From contig JBMHCT010000005.1 in assembly GCA_049889775.1 (NCBI GenBank), forward strand, positions 62,001 through 126,000: a DNA stretch of 64,000 nt, given 5' to 3'. Both the position numbers and the translations under genes were made by a program. This DNA is from Jejuia sp049889775 (GTDB lineage Bacteria; Bacteroidota; Bacteroidia; Flavobacteriales; Flavobacteriaceae). The notes below the pieces were generated by a model, which was not told the DNA's origin, did not search any database, and worked only from the letters and a program-made list of their open reading frames with translations. Within the stretch, counting starts at the first letter, position 1; each line of letters opens with the position of its first letter. Below are positions 17,301 to 26,689 of this stretch, piece after piece.

Positions 17301-18838
17301 TAAAAAATTACTCTGAATTACATCATCTTATAGATAATATAGACTGTGTTACTTTCGAGACTGATGCGAAAGGTAATTTTACGTTCTTGAACAAAGTGTG
17401 GGAAACCTACTTTGGTACACCAGTAAGAGATACTATTGGTAAAAATTATAGAGACTTTTTGGATCTTGAAAATGTTGAAGAGCAATTTAATCCGAAAGAT
17501 CTAATTAGAAAGATTAATGCGCAAACTATAATCACTTACAAATACTTAAATAATTCTCAACCGAGTTGGTTTGCAATAAAAATAAAGCCTGTCTACAAGA
17601 AAGGTAGTTTGCCTGTCGGATTTGTAGGTACAATTAACAATATCTCTGATTTAAAGCAACATCAATTAAAGCTAGAAAAGGCCAGTACCTTAAAAACTGA
17701 TTTTCTGGCAACCATGTCTCAAGAAATAAGAACACCACTTAGTGCCGTTACTAGTTTAACCAATATTTTGCTCATGGAAGACCATACTCCAGAGCAGCAA
17801 GAGAATTTAAAATCGCTTAAATATTCTGGTGAACATTTATTGGGATTGATAAATGATTTGGTTGATTTTAATAAAATTGAAACTGGCAAGGTTAAAGTTG
17901 TAGAAAAAGACTTCAGCTTAAATTATTTGTTAGAAAACATTAAATCCCATTTCGGCGTAAGAGCAGAAAAAAAAGGAGTTGTCTTCAATATTTTAAGGCA
18001 TCATGATATTCCAAATAATATTATTGGCGATAGTTTAAAACTCACCCAAATTATCAATAACTTATTAAATAACTCCTTGAAGTTTACCGAAAAAGGAAGT
18101 ATTGTCCTTCAAGTAAATAGTTTAGGTATAGAGCGCAATAAAGCAAAACTCCAATTCAAAATAAAAGATACTGGTACGGGAAGTATTCAAAAAAATCGAA
18201 ATGTAATTTTTGACAACTTTATCAAGGGCAAAACTGAGAATTTTGCCAAAAATAAAGGTGCAGGATTAGGGCTTTCAATAAGTAAAAAGCTGCTTCAACT
18301 TCAAAATAGCGATTTAGTTATTGAAAAAGAAGATGGAAGAGGTGCTAGTTTTTCATTCAATATCGTATTTGAAGTTAGCAGTAAATTAAGCTCTTTCAAG
18401 CCAGATATGATAAAGATGCAATCTTCATATCAGCCTTTAAAAATCAACGTTTTAGTAGCCGAAGACAATAAAATGAATGTGCTTATGTTAAAGCCTTTCT
18501 TTGCTAAATGGAATGTAACTTATAGTACAGCTGAAAACGGAGAAGAGGTGCTTAAGTACTTTGAAGACGACAACTTTAATTTTGATGTTGTTCTAATGGA
18601 TTTGCAAATGCCAGTACTTGATGGTTATAAAGCCACCAGAATGATTAGAAATATGGGTGATACGGCAAAGGCAAATATCCCAATTATTGCATTTACAGCA
18701 TTTGCCCAAACCGATATAAAGGAGAAAACCCAACGCTACGGTATGAATGGTTTTATGAGTAAACCCTTTAATCCGGTTAAGTTGTATAAGGTATTGAAAA
18801 CCTATGCAAAATCAGAATCTCAAAGAGATGTTGGTTAG
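17297..18838 (+). CDS. hybrid histidine kinase paralogue lacking the phospho-accepting histidine
   Basis: A 513-residue paralogue of the kinase at 14892-16640, shorter at the N-terminus. PAS (about 10-125; TFETDAKGNFTFLN), HisKA-like region, HATPase_c-like region and receiver are in the same order. The expected His is Gln142 (MSQEIRTPLSAV; codon CAA), and the first glycine box reads DTGTGS in place of DTGIGI. The second glycine box (GAGLGLSISKKL) and the receiver (MDLQMPVLDG, FMSKPF) look intact. It is therefore likely unable to autophosphorylate and may act as a receiver-bearing scaffold or modulator of its paralogue; the latter is inference. Confidence 0.85.
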   Translation: MIKNYSELHHLIDNIDCVTFETDAKGNFTFLNKVWETYFGTPVRDTIGKNYRDFLDLENVEEQFNPKDLIRKINAQTIITYKYLNNSQPSWFAIKIKPVYKKGSLPVGFVGTINNISDLKQHQLKLEKASTLKTDFLATMSQEIRTPLSAVTSLTNILLMEDHTPEQQENLKSLKYSGEHLLGLINDLVDFNKIETGKVKVVEKDFSLNYLLENIKSHFGVRAEKKGVVFNILRHHDIPNNIIGDSLKLTQIINNLLNNSLKFTEKGSIVLQVNSLGIERNKAKLQFKIKDTGTGSIQKNRNVIFDNFIKGKTENFAKNKGAGLGLSISKKLLQLQNSDLVIEKEDGRGASFSFNIVFEVSSKLSSFKPDMIKMQSSYQPLKINVLVAEDNKMNVLMLKPFFAKWNVTYSTAENGEEVLKYFEDDNFNFDVVLMDLQMPVLDGYKATRMIRNMGDTAKANIPIIAFTAFAQTDIKEKTQRYGMNGFMSKPFNPVKLYKVLKTYAKSESQRDVG

Positions 18839-18910
18839 TTAGCATAAATTTAATGCTATTTCAATCCTAAAATTTTTGAAATGCATATTTAAAATATGTA
18901 GCTTTAACCA

Positions 18911-19609
18911 ATGCAAGAAAAACCCAGCTCATTTTCAATAAAGAATTGGAGTCAAGACGATCAACCTCGCGAAAAACTACTTTTCAAGGGTAAATCTGCC
19001 CTAAGTGATGCCGAATTAGTAGCTATTTTAATTGGTTCTGGTAATAGAGAAGAAAGTGCAGTTGCCCTATGCAAACGCATATTGGCAAGTGTAAATAATA
19101 ATTTGAGTGAATTAGGTAAACTCTCTATTAAACAACTCATGGATTTTAAGGGGATTGGAGAAGCAAAGGCTATTACTATTGCTGCAGCTTTGGAGTTGGG
19201 CAGAAGACGTAGGGGAGAAGAAGCCTTGGAAAAGAAAAAAATCACCTCAAGTGTAGCGGTTTTTGAATTGATGCAACCCATTATTGGGGAAATTGAACAT
19301 GAAGAATTTTGGATTATTTATTTAAATAATTCAAATAAAGTTATTTACAAAAATCAGTTAAGTAAGGGCGGAATTACTGGTACTTTGGTTGATGTTCGTT
19401 TAGTGTTGAAACAGGCCTTAGAGGTTGGCGCTACAGGTTTAATTTTGGCGCATAATCATCCATCAGGAACTTTAAAACCCAGTGAAGCTGACAAACAAAT
19501 AACACGAAAGTTGAAAACTGCTGCCCTAAGTTTGGATATTAGAGTTTTAGATCATTTGATAATTACCGAAAAGTCTTATTTCAGTTTTGCAGATGATAAT
19601 ATTTTGTAG
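18911..19609 (+). CDS. radC: RadC-type JAB/MPN protein
   Basis: A 232-residue protein. The N-terminal part has a helix-hairpin-helix (LMDFKGIGEAKA, residues 76-87); the C-terminal part is the JAB metalloprotease-like domain with HNHPSG at 181-186 and Asp194 completing the JAMM zinc motif. Named for an old link to DNA repair that has not been upheld, and its true role is uncertain. Full length for the family. It follows the kinase by 72 bases on the same strand with no visible terminator. Confidence 0.92.
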   Translation: MQEKPSSFSIKNWSQDDQPREKLLFKGKSALSDAELVAILIGSGNREESAVALCKRILASVNNNLSELGKLSIKQLMDFKGIGEAKAITIAAALELGRRRRGEEALEKKKITSSVAVFELMQPIIGEIEHEEFWIIYLNNSNKVIYKNQLSKGGITGTLVDVRLVLKQALEVGATGLILAHNHPSGTLKPSEADKQITRKLKTAALSLDIRVLDHLIITEKSYFSFADDNIL

Positions 19610-19647
19610 CATGATATGTTTCTGTAAAACACCTTTGAAGTTTAACA

Positions 19648-20952
19648 ATGCTTTTAGTTTACACCCATAAAATATCGCCAAGAGTAAAATATGTTTTTAA
19701 ACATATTTGTACTCGTATATTAGGTATAAAAGTTGATTTTACTACAAAAATTGAAGACTTTATAGCGCACAATAGTTTAAAAATGTCCTATACCAAACAG
19801 AATTTGGGTAAAGAGTTTTTTATAAAAAGTCATGATATTTTATTCGAACAAGGACTCTCTGATATAGATATTAACGTTCAGGCGTGGGAGACTACAAAAT
19901 GCTTCTTCTATAATGGGGAAAAAGGAGCTATTCCTTTTGATATTTTTGCAGCATCCTTTTATATGTTGTCACGTTACGAGGAATATTTACCACAACGTAA
20001 GGACGAGTATGGTAGATTTGTTGCCACAGAAAGTTTAGGATACAAGCATGATTTTTTATATCAACCAGTAGTTGATATTTGGGCTTATAAATTTAAATCC
20101 GCACTACAGAAACAATTTCCAGATTTTAAATTTCCAAAAAGACAATATAGGGTAAAGCCAATAATTGATGTGCCAACGCCATATAATTACAAACTCAAAG
20201 GCGTGATGCGCACTATTGGCGGCACAATAAAAGATCTTGGTAGATTTAGATTCAAAAGTTTATACGCACGTTATGCGACCCTTTTTGGATTTATACATGA
20301 TCCCTATGATACGTTTAAGTATATCATAAATAAGCAAAAACAAACATCATACAAATTCTTGGTTTTCTTTTTTGTGGGGTCTTATTCCACGTTTGATAAA
20401 GGTATCAATATCAACAAACGTAAATATGTATCGCTTATCAAGCACCTTTCCGATTATTGTAAAGTAGGTCTCAAAGCTTCATATTTCTCAGTAAAGGATG
20501 CCGAACTTTTAAAGAAAGAAAAGCTTCAAATGGAAGATGTGATTAACACCTCCTTAATGGCTTCGAGATTTTCTTTCTCAAAATTAAACTTACCAGAATC
20601 ATATAGAAATTTAGTGCAATTGGAAATTCATGAGGACTATACTATGGGTTATATAAACCACTTGGGTTTTAGAGCGGGTTCATGTACACCTTTTTTATTT
20701 TATGATTTGGATTATGAAGTACAAACACCTCTTAAAATATGCCCTTTCCAATTAATGGATTTCGCCTTGTTAAAGCATGCATCATTATTAGATAAAAAGA
20801 AAGCATTGAACGCCCTGATAAAGGAAATAAAACAAGTAAATGGAGAGTTTGCGCCTATTTTTCATAATTATACATTTAGTAAAGTGGATAGGTGGAATGG
20901 ATTTAAAGATATTTTTAACCTAATATTAGCCTCGGCAGATGAAAAATCCTAA
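19648..20952 (+). CDS. polysaccharide-deacetylase-like protein (NodB-related)
   Basis: A 434-residue protein without signal peptide. It matches a group of flavobacterial proteins annotated as polysaccharide deacetylase family: DIFAASFYMLSRYEEY, then FDKGININKRKYVSLIKHLSDYCKVGLKASY, and an HIS-rich end (PIFHNYTFSKVDRWNGFKDIF). The usual metal-binding TFDDG/TxDVD motif appears as IIDVPTPYNYK, so the active site departs from the NodB norm. It overlaps the next gene by 14 bases. Substrate unknown; probably a cell-surface or lipid-linked sugar. Confidence 0.65.
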   Translation: MLLVYTHKISPRVKYVFKHICTRILGIKVDFTTKIEDFIAHNSLKMSYTKQNLGKEFFIKSHDILFEQGLSDIDINVQAWETTKCFFYNGEKGAIPFDIFAASFYMLSRYEEYLPQRKDEYGRFVATESLGYKHDFLYQPVVDIWAYKFKSALQKQFPDFKFPKRQYRVKPIIDVPTPYNYKLKGVMRTIGGTIKDLGRFRFKSLYARYATLFGFIHDPYDTFKYIINKQKQTSYKFLVFFFVGSYSTFDKGININKRKYVSLIKHLSDYCKVGLKASYFSVKDAELLKKEKLQMEDVINTSLMASRFSFSKLNLPESYRNLVQLEIHEDYTMGYINHLGFRAGSCTPFLFYDLDYEVQTPLKICPFQLMDFALLKHASLLDKKKALNALIKEIKQVNGEFAPIFHNYTFSKVDRWNGFKDIFNLILASADEKS

Positions 20953-21631
20953 TGGAATTACCGACATTTTTTTTGATTTAGATCATACCTTATGGGATTT
21001 TGAAAAGAACTCTGCATCAACTTTTGAAAAGATATTTGAGTTACACAATCTTCAACTAGGCATTGAGAAATTTTTGGAAAAATACGTTCCTATAAATTTT
21101 AAATATTGGAAACTGTACAGGCAAGAACAGATTTCAAAAGAAGATTTAAGATTTGCACGTTTAGATGAAACTTTTAAATCGCTTGAGTTTCCATTAGACC
21201 CAGATATGATTTATAAAATATCAGATGATTATATTAGATACCTTTCAACATTTAATACTTTAATTCCAGGTACAATTGAAGTTTTGGAAGCACTCAAACC
21301 AAAATATAAATTGCACATTATTACCAATGGCTTTGACGAGGTGCAGTATAAAAAAATGAAGGGTTCCAATATTATTGATTATTTTCAGACCTTAACCAAC
21401 TCTGAGATTGCAGGTGTGAAAAAACCAAATCCAAAAATATTCAATTTCGCCCTTGAATTAGCCGAAGTAAGGCCAGAGCAAAGTATGATGATTGGAGATA
21501 GCTTGGAAGCGGATGTTGAAGGTGCCTTAAATATCGGTATGGATGCTATTTACTTTAACCCTGAATCTATAAAGCATAATAAAAACATAAAAGAAATCTC
21601 TAAGTTATCACAGCTTATTGAAATGCTTTAA
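20939..21631 (+). CDS. yjjG: HAD-superfamily noncanonical pyrimidine nucleotidase, YjjG type
   Basis: A 230-residue HAD hydrolase. Motif I FFDLDHTLWDFEKNS has the nucleophile Asp, motif II is IITNGF, the Lys is in GVKKPNPKIF and motif III is MIGDSLEADVEGA. The DHTLWD form and the length fit YjjG, which dephosphorylates noncanonical pyrimidine nucleoside monophosphates such as 5-fluoro-dUMP and so keeps them out of DNA. Overlap with the upstream gene suggests co-transcription. Confidence 0.85.
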   Translation: MKNPNGITDIFFDLDHTLWDFEKNSASTFEKIFELHNLQLGIEKFLEKYVPINFKYWKLYRQEQISKEDLRFARLDETFKSLEFPLDPDMIYKISDDYIRYLSTFNTLIPGTIEVLEALKPKYKLHIITNGFDEVQYKKMKGSNIIDYFQTLTNSEIAGVKKPNPKIFNFALELAEVRPEQSMMIGDSLEADVEGALNIGMDAIYFNPESIKHNKNIKEISKLSQLIEML

Positions 21632-21666
21632 AACAATAACCCCCATATCTAATTCGTTTTATACCT

Positions 21667-22221
21667 ATGAAATTCAATTTTATTAAATGTATAACCCTTC
21701 ATTTGCTTATAGTTTTAGGGTTGGGTTGCACAGAATCTGTAGATTTTGAGCAGGCAGAGAATTTGGTGCTTGAACCCGTAATAGAATCTAGCATTATTTT
21801 TTATAAAGCAAATGCTGGAGACTTTTTCGTTGGCGGAAGTCAAGTGAATACAGCTAGCGATTTTACCGAAATAGATATTTTTGGAGGAAGTTTTATTCAA
21901 GATAATTTAATTAAAGTAGAATTTGTTTTTGAAACGAAAAACTCAATAAATCGCCCTTATAGCCTGCAAGTAGATTTTCTTGACGGAAATAGTAATCTTT
22001 TAGAAACATTTACTGCAGATGCCCCAGCAGCAACAAATAATGAGGTAGTTGAAAGCATCCATACAGAAACATTTGAAGGAGCATCTTTAGCCAATATCAA
22101 GCAATCTGAATTTTTGGTTTTTACATTGACCATGCTTCCTGGAGAGGCTATTACACCAGATTCACCAGGAGCAATAGAATTGAAATCAAAAGGAGTGTTT
22201 TATTTAAATGTTGATCTATAA
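21667..22221 (+). CDS. lipoprotein of unknown function
   Basis: A 184-residue protein with lipoprotein signal (HLLIVLGLGC, Cys21), so membrane-anchored after processing. The mature part is acidic and strand-rich, with no motif I can name. The stop overlaps the next start by one base (TAATG). Gene order (YjjG, small lipoprotein, beta-barrel-like protein, coiled-coil protein) suggests an envelope assembly or surface role, but that is inferred from context only. Confidence 0.65.
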   Translation: MKFNFIKCITLHLLIVLGLGCTESVDFEQAENLVLEPVIESSIIFYKANAGDFFVGGSQVNTASDFTEIDIFGGSFIQDNLIKVEFVFETKNSINRPYSLQVDFLDGNSNLLETFTADAPAATNNEVVESIHTETFEGASLANIKQSEFLVFTLTMLPGEAITPDSPGAIELKSKGVFYLNVDL

Positions 22222-23639
22222 TGTTAAGAGCACTCATATTTTCTGTATACTTTACAGTATTTTACGGGTTTTCACAGAATAAGCAATTGCTTTACGGCTT
22301 TGAAGAAATACCCCAATCCATACTGCAAAACCCTGGAGCTAGAATAAATAATAAAGGCTATTTTGGAATTCCCTTATTGTCGCACATTCATGTTAATGCT
22401 GGGTCATCAGGTATTTCGGTATATGACTTATTTGCTGAGGATGGAAGAGACTTTAATCTTAAACTAAGAGAATCCGTAGCTAGATTGCAGCCTAACGACT
22501 TTACAACAGTTACGCAGCAATTGGAGATTTTTAGTGGAGGTTTTGCCTTTGGTTCTTCTTTTGATAAAAATGAATACATCAGTTTTGGGTTATATCAAGA
22601 ATTTGATTTTATCAATTATTTTCCCAAAGATTATGCTGTTTTGGCTTTGGAAGGTAATCAAACCAATATTGGAAGAGTTTTCGATTTAAGCGATCTAAAT
22701 CTTAATGCGGACATGCTTTCCGTATTTCACATCGGATATAATAAAAGGGTGAATGAAAAATGGACGTATGGTGTTAGAGGAAAAATATATTCAAGTATTG
22801 CTAATATTAATTCAACAAATAATCAAGGGAGATTTGTAACTCAAACAGGCGAAAATAATATCTATCAACATATTTTTAATTTAAATTTAGCAGCTAGAAC
22901 CTCAGGTATTGCAAGTTTAGTTAATGATGATAATTCTGATGCAGAGGATGATATAAAAACGTTACGCAGACGTATCCTATTTGGAGGAAATTTAGGTTTA
23001 GGTTTGGATCTGGGGTTTACTTATCAAATGACAGACCAGTTGTATTTTGATGCTAGTTTGATTGATATTGGATTCATTAGGCATTCAAAAGATATTGAAA
23101 ACTACGAAGTAAAAGGAGATTTATTTTTTGAAGGTATCGATCCTCTTTTTCCAGCTTCCACAAGTGGACAAACAGCAGATGAATTTTGGAGTGAGATTGA
23201 AGATGATTTTGAAGATCTTTTTAATGTAGATGAAACCACTACAAAATATACAGTTTGGCGCCCCGTTAAGTTAAATGCATCTTTAAATTATGCATTTGGT
23301 AAGAAAAAAATAGAAGAATGTAATTGCATTCCTGAAGAGGGACCTTATTTAAACCGTGTTGGAGCACAGTTATTTGCAATACAACGCCCAAAAGCGCCGC
23401 AGCTCGCGCTAACGGGTTATTATTACAGACGTCTATTTAATGGTTTTAGTGCTAAAGTTGCTTACACGATAGACTCTTATTCCATCAATAATATAGGTTT
23501 TGGCTTTTCTGCTAATATTTGGGGCTTGAATATATATGCGCTCGCGGATAATTTATTGCAATATCAAAATGTATATGATGCCCAAAGTGTATCTTTACAA
23601 TTCGGACTAAATTATATCTTTAGAAATAATGAAGACTAA
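22221..23639 (+). CDS. DUF5723 family outer-membrane beta-barrel-like protein
   Basis: A 472-residue exported protein (signal MLRALIFSVYFTVFYGFSQ). The sequence opens with LLYGFEEIPQSILQNPGARI, typical of DUF5723 proteins, and continues in alternating strands with aromatic ends (YISFGLYQEF, TYGVRGKIY, LYFDASLIDIGFI), consistent with a PorV/FadL-like barrel. It ends in SVSLQFGLNYIF, a beta strand with a terminal aromatic. The next gene overlaps its end by 11 bases. Function unknown. Confidence 0.72.
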   Translation: MLRALIFSVYFTVFYGFSQNKQLLYGFEEIPQSILQNPGARINNKGYFGIPLLSHIHVNAGSSGISVYDLFAEDGRDFNLKLRESVARLQPNDFTTVTQQLEIFSGGFAFGSSFDKNEYISFGLYQEFDFINYFPKDYAVLALEGNQTNIGRVFDLSDLNLNADMLSVFHIGYNKRVNEKWTYGVRGKIYSSIANINSTNNQGRFVTQTGENNIYQHIFNLNLAARTSGIASLVNDDNSDAEDDIKTLRRRILFGGNLGLGLDLGFTYQMTDQLYFDASLIDIGFIRHSKDIENYEVKGDLFFEGIDPLFPASTSGQTADEFWSEIEDDFEDLFNVDETTTKYTVWRPVKLNASLNYAFGKKKIEECNCIPEEGPYLNRVGAQLFAIQRPKAPQLALTGYYYRRLFNGFSAKVAYTIDSYSINNIGFGFSANIWGLNIYALADNLLQYQNVYDAQSVSLQFGLNYIFRNNED

Positions 23640-24480
23640 ATTTCTTTTCACATTAACTCTGGTGGCATATGCTGCTGGTGTGTTGGCGCAAAATGAACTT
23701 AATAATTACAAATACGTAATTGTACCAAATAAATTTGAATTTCAAAAGGAAGAAAATGCATATAACCTTAATAAGTTATCACAATTTTTGTTTAATAAAT
23801 ACGGTTTCACCGCTTTAATAGAGGGTAAAGATTATCCGAGTGACCTTACCAACAATGGCTGTTTAGGATTACAATCCAATGTTGTGAAAGAACCAGGTAT
23901 GTTTAAAACAAAATTGAAAGTTGTTTTAAAAGATTGTGGCGGTACGGTTATATATACCTCGCAGATAGGTGAGAGTAGAGAAAAGGAATATTATGTGGCG
24001 TACAATAAAGCAATCAGAGAAGCCTTTAAATCTTTTGAAATGTTAAACTACAGCTACGCGCCTTCTATAGCAGAAAGTAGTAAGCCGAAAATGGAACAAA
24101 AAGATAAAACTGAAGAAATAGAGCAACTTAAAAAAGAAATCAAAGCACTTAAAGAAGTTAAGGAAAATAAGGAACAAGAGTTTCAAGAACTAAAGACTGC
24201 TGAAAAAAAGTCAATGGAGAAGAAATCGGAGGCAATTGAGCTGCCAAAGCCGGCGCAAAAAACCAATGCAAACGCAAGTAATATACTTTATGCTCAAGCA
24301 ATTAATGATGGCTTTCAAGTAGTGGATAGTACCCCTAAAATAGTTATGATTTTGATGGCTTCTTCTCTTGAAGATGTGTTTATAGTTAAGGATAAAAACG
24401 CTATAGTTTTCAAAAAAGATGGAGATTGGTTTTATTCCAGTAATTCTGAAGCCCCTCAAAAACTCAATTTAAAATTCTAG
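23629..24480 (+). CDS. exported coiled-coil protein of unknown function
   Basis: A 283-residue protein with signal peptide (FLFTLTLVAYAAGVLAQ). Residues 20-150 form a compact domain (YKYVIVPNKFEFQ, then a conserved-looking Cys pair in NNGCLGL and KDCGG). Residues 155-205 are a strongly charged coiled coil (EEIEQLKKEIKALKEVKE), and the last 70 residues form a small beta domain. No family recognised. The start lies within the end of the barrel gene upstream, so the three genes are co-expressed and probably act together at the envelope. Confidence 0.7.
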   Translation: MKTKFLFTLTLVAYAAGVLAQNELNNYKYVIVPNKFEFQKEENAYNLNKLSQFLFNKYGFTALIEGKDYPSDLTNNGCLGLQSNVVKEPGMFKTKLKVVLKDCGGTVIYTSQIGESREKEYYVAYNKAIREAFKSFEMLNYSYAPSIAESSKPKMEQKDKTEEIEQLKKEIKALKEVKENKEQEFQELKTAEKKSMEKKSEAIELPKPAQKTNANASNILYAQAINDGFQVVDSTPKIVMILMASSLEDVFIVKDKNAIVFKKDGDWFYSSNSEAPQKLNLKF

Positions 24481-24487
24481 ATCTATT

Positions 24488-25771
24488 TTAGTAACCATAC
24501 TTATCTTTCCAACGTTTTTTTAAGAATTCTCGTTGTGCATTTTCCCTAGCGTTGTTACCAGGATCATACAGTTTGGTAGCTTTTATTTCTTCAGGAAGAA
24601 ATTCTTGATTAGCAAAATTTTGCTCATAGTTATGCGCATATTTATAATTATCACCATAGCCAAGTTCCTTCATTAGTTTAGTAGGCGCATTTCTAATTTC
24701 CAAAGGAACCGATAAATCTCCCGTCTCTTTAACTAATTTTTGCGCGTCATTTATGGCGGTGTACGCTGCATTACTTTTAGGCGAACAGGCTAAATATGTA
24801 GCACACTGACTTAAAATAATCCTAGATTCTGGGTGCCCAATAGTAGCTACTGCTTGAAAGGTATTATTCGCAATTACCAAAGCCGTGGGGTTAGCATTAC
24901 CAATATCTTCGCTTGCCAAAATTAGTAAACGTCTCGCTATAAATTTCACATCTTCGCCACCTTCTATCATGCGCGCTAACCAATATACTGCGGCATTAGG
25001 ATCGCTACCCCTTATGGATTTTATAAAGGCCGAAATAATATCATAATGCTGTTCGCCTGTTTTGTCGTATCTAACAGTGTTATTTTGTACTTTTTCCAGA
25101 ACCAAATCGTTGGTAATTTCTATTGAAGTGTCATCACTAGAATTTACAATCAGCTCGAAAAGATTCAATAGTTTTCTAGCATCGCCACCAGATAGTCTAA
25201 TTAACATATCGGTTTCTTTCAAACTAATTTTCTTTTTCAAAAGTAGCTCGTCAATGGTAATGGCCCTATTTAATAACGTTTCCAAATCACTTTTAGAAAA
25301 AGCATTCAAAATATAAACTTGGCAGCGCGACAAAAGTGCAGAAATCACCTCAAAACTCGGGTTTTCTGTGGTAGCACCAATTAAGGTAATCCAGCCCTTT
25401 TCAACCGCTTGTAACAACGAATCTTGCTGCGACTTACTAAATCTATGTATCTCATCAATAAATAAAATGGGGTTTTTAGTAGTAAACAAACCACCACTTT
25501 GTTTCGCCTTTTCAATCACCTCCCTAATATCCTTTACGCCAGCATTTATAGCACTTAAGGTGTAAAAAGGTCTGCCCGATGTATTGGCAATAATATTTGC
25601 CAATGTTGTTTTTCCAGTTCCAGGTGGCCCCCAAAAAATCATCGAAGCAATTAAACCATGCTGCAATTGCTTGGTTAAAGCACCTTGCGCTCCAACTAGG
25701 TGGTCTTGGCTCACATAGTCTTCCAAACGCTTCGGGCGCAATCGTTCTGCTAACGGTGCATTGGTGTTCAT
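24488..25771 (-). CDS. rarA: replication-associated recombination protein A (AAA+ ATPase)
   Basis: A 427-residue AAA+ ATPase of the RarA/MgsA/WRNIP1 family, which acts at stalled replication forks and single-strand gaps. Visible: LAERLRPKRLEDYVSQDHLVG at the start, Walker A GPPGTGKTTL near residue 50, Walker B ILFIDEIHRFSKSQQD, sensor 1 GATTENPSFEV, and the C-terminal tetramerisation region (IKSIRGSDPNAAVYWLARM, ASEDIGNANP). It converges with the coiled-coil gene, leaving only seven bases between the stops. Confidence 0.95.
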   Translation of the reverse strand: MNTNAPLAERLRPKRLEDYVSQDHLVGAQGALTKQLQHGLIASMIFWGPPGTGKTTLANIIANTSGRPFYTLSAINAGVKDIREVIEKAKQSGGLFTTKNPILFIDEIHRFSKSQQDSLLQAVEKGWITLIGATTENPSFEVISALLSRCQVYILNAFSKSDLETLLNRAITIDELLLKKKISLKETDMLIRLSGGDARKLLNLFELIVNSSDDTSIEITNDLVLEKVQNNTVRYDKTGEQHYDIISAFIKSIRGSDPNAAVYWLARMIEGGEDVKFIARRLLILASEDIGNANPTALVIANNTFQAVATIGHPESRIILSQCATYLACSPKSNAAYTAINDAQKLVKETGDLSVPLEIRNAPTKLMKELGYGDNYKYAHNYEQNFANQEFLPEEIKATKLYDPGNNARENAQREFLKKRWKDKYGY

Positions 25772-25804
25772 ACTTGTAAAATTAAATCAATTTATTTAGG
25801 TTTT

Positions 25805-25898
25805 GGGCGTGTCCCTCGAAATAAATTCTTCGGGTCGGGCTTTACACTATATCTTTTGCTCGTACCTCACAAAAGGATGCCGTTGCAATCCCTCACGC
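25805..25898 (+). repeat. structured intergenic repeat, copy 2
   Basis: A 94-base copy beginning GGGCGTGTCCCTCG, with core GGGTCGGGCTTT and end CAATCCCTCACGC. The tips have changed together relative to copy 1: GCGT-GT at the left, and CACGC for AACGC at the right. It also holds a small hairpin (CTTTTG ... CAAAAG). It lies between the divergent rarA and rhomboid genes. Confidence 0.7.
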
Positions 25899-25960
25899 AA
25901 CCTACCTGCCATTTTAGCACCCAAATCAAATGTGGATAACTATTTGCTATCTTTAATACG

Positions 25961-26689
25961 ATGAAAGCTAATAAACAATTCGAATTTTCTAGTGGTGTTA
26001 TCCTATACCCTGTTTGTTTTGTATTAATCATTTGGCTGGTGTTTTGGTTCGAAGTGCGATTTGAGTATAAATTTTCAAAATTCGGAATACTGCCTCAAAC
26101 ATTTTCAGGTCTAAAAGGTGTATTTCTCAGCCCGTTTATACATGGCGACATTCAGCATCTCTATCACAACACCATACCTTTATTCATGTTGTCCATGGCA
26201 TTGTTTTATTTCTACAAACCCATTGCCTGGAGAGTTATATTGTATGGTATACTGTTTTCAGGATTTCTCACTTGGTGTATTGGTAGAACATCCTATCATA
26301 TTGGCGCCAGTGGTTTAATTTATGTTTTGGTGAGTTTTACTTTTTTTAAAGGGGCATTTGCAAAACACTTTAGGCTTATCGCATTATCTCTTTTAATTAT
26401 TTTCCTTTACGGCAGTATGATCTGGTATGCGTTCCCGATTGAAGACAAGATTTCTTGGGAAGGGCATCTTTCAGGATTACTTATAGGATTTATTTTTGCA
26501 TTAATTTTTAGAAAACAAATAGCGAAACCTAAAAAATATATTTGGGAACACGAAAATTACAACGAAACAGACGATCCTTTTTTAAAACATTTTGATGAAA
26601 ATGGCAACTTTATAGAATCTAAACCAGAGGAGGAGGCAGATGAGAATCGTCCATTCATAACTTATACATTCAAAAAGAACGAAGAATAA
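25961..26689 (+). CDS. rhomboid family intramembrane serine protease
   Basis: A 242-residue membrane protein with about six transmembrane helices (20-30, 70-85, 92-108, 112-128, 138-155, 168-185). The catalytic dyad is visible as Ser117 in GASG and His169 in WEGHLSG; the HxxxN-like HLYHN at 66-70 is also a family hallmark. Rhomboids cut substrate helices within the membrane; the substrate here is unknown. The C-terminal 55 residues are hydrophilic. Its stop abuts the stop of rlmB on the other strand with no gap. Confidence 0.88.
   Translation: MKANKQFEFSSGVILYPVCFVLIIWLVFWFEVRFEYKFSKFGILPQTFSGLKGVFLSPFIHGDIQHLYHNTIPLFMLSMALFYFYKPIAWRVILYGILFSGFLTWCIGRTSYHIGASGLIYVLVSFTFFKGAFAKHFRLIALSLLIIFLYGSMIWYAFPIEDKISWEGHLSGLLIGFIFALIFRKQIAKPKKYIWEHENYNETDDPFLKHFDENGNFIESKPEEEADENRPFITYTFKKNEE

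Noticed and set aside
17720..17722. The missing phospho-His as a simple sequencing error
   Set aside because: A single base could explain CAA, but the altered glycine box in the same protein argues for real loss of function. Still worth confirming.
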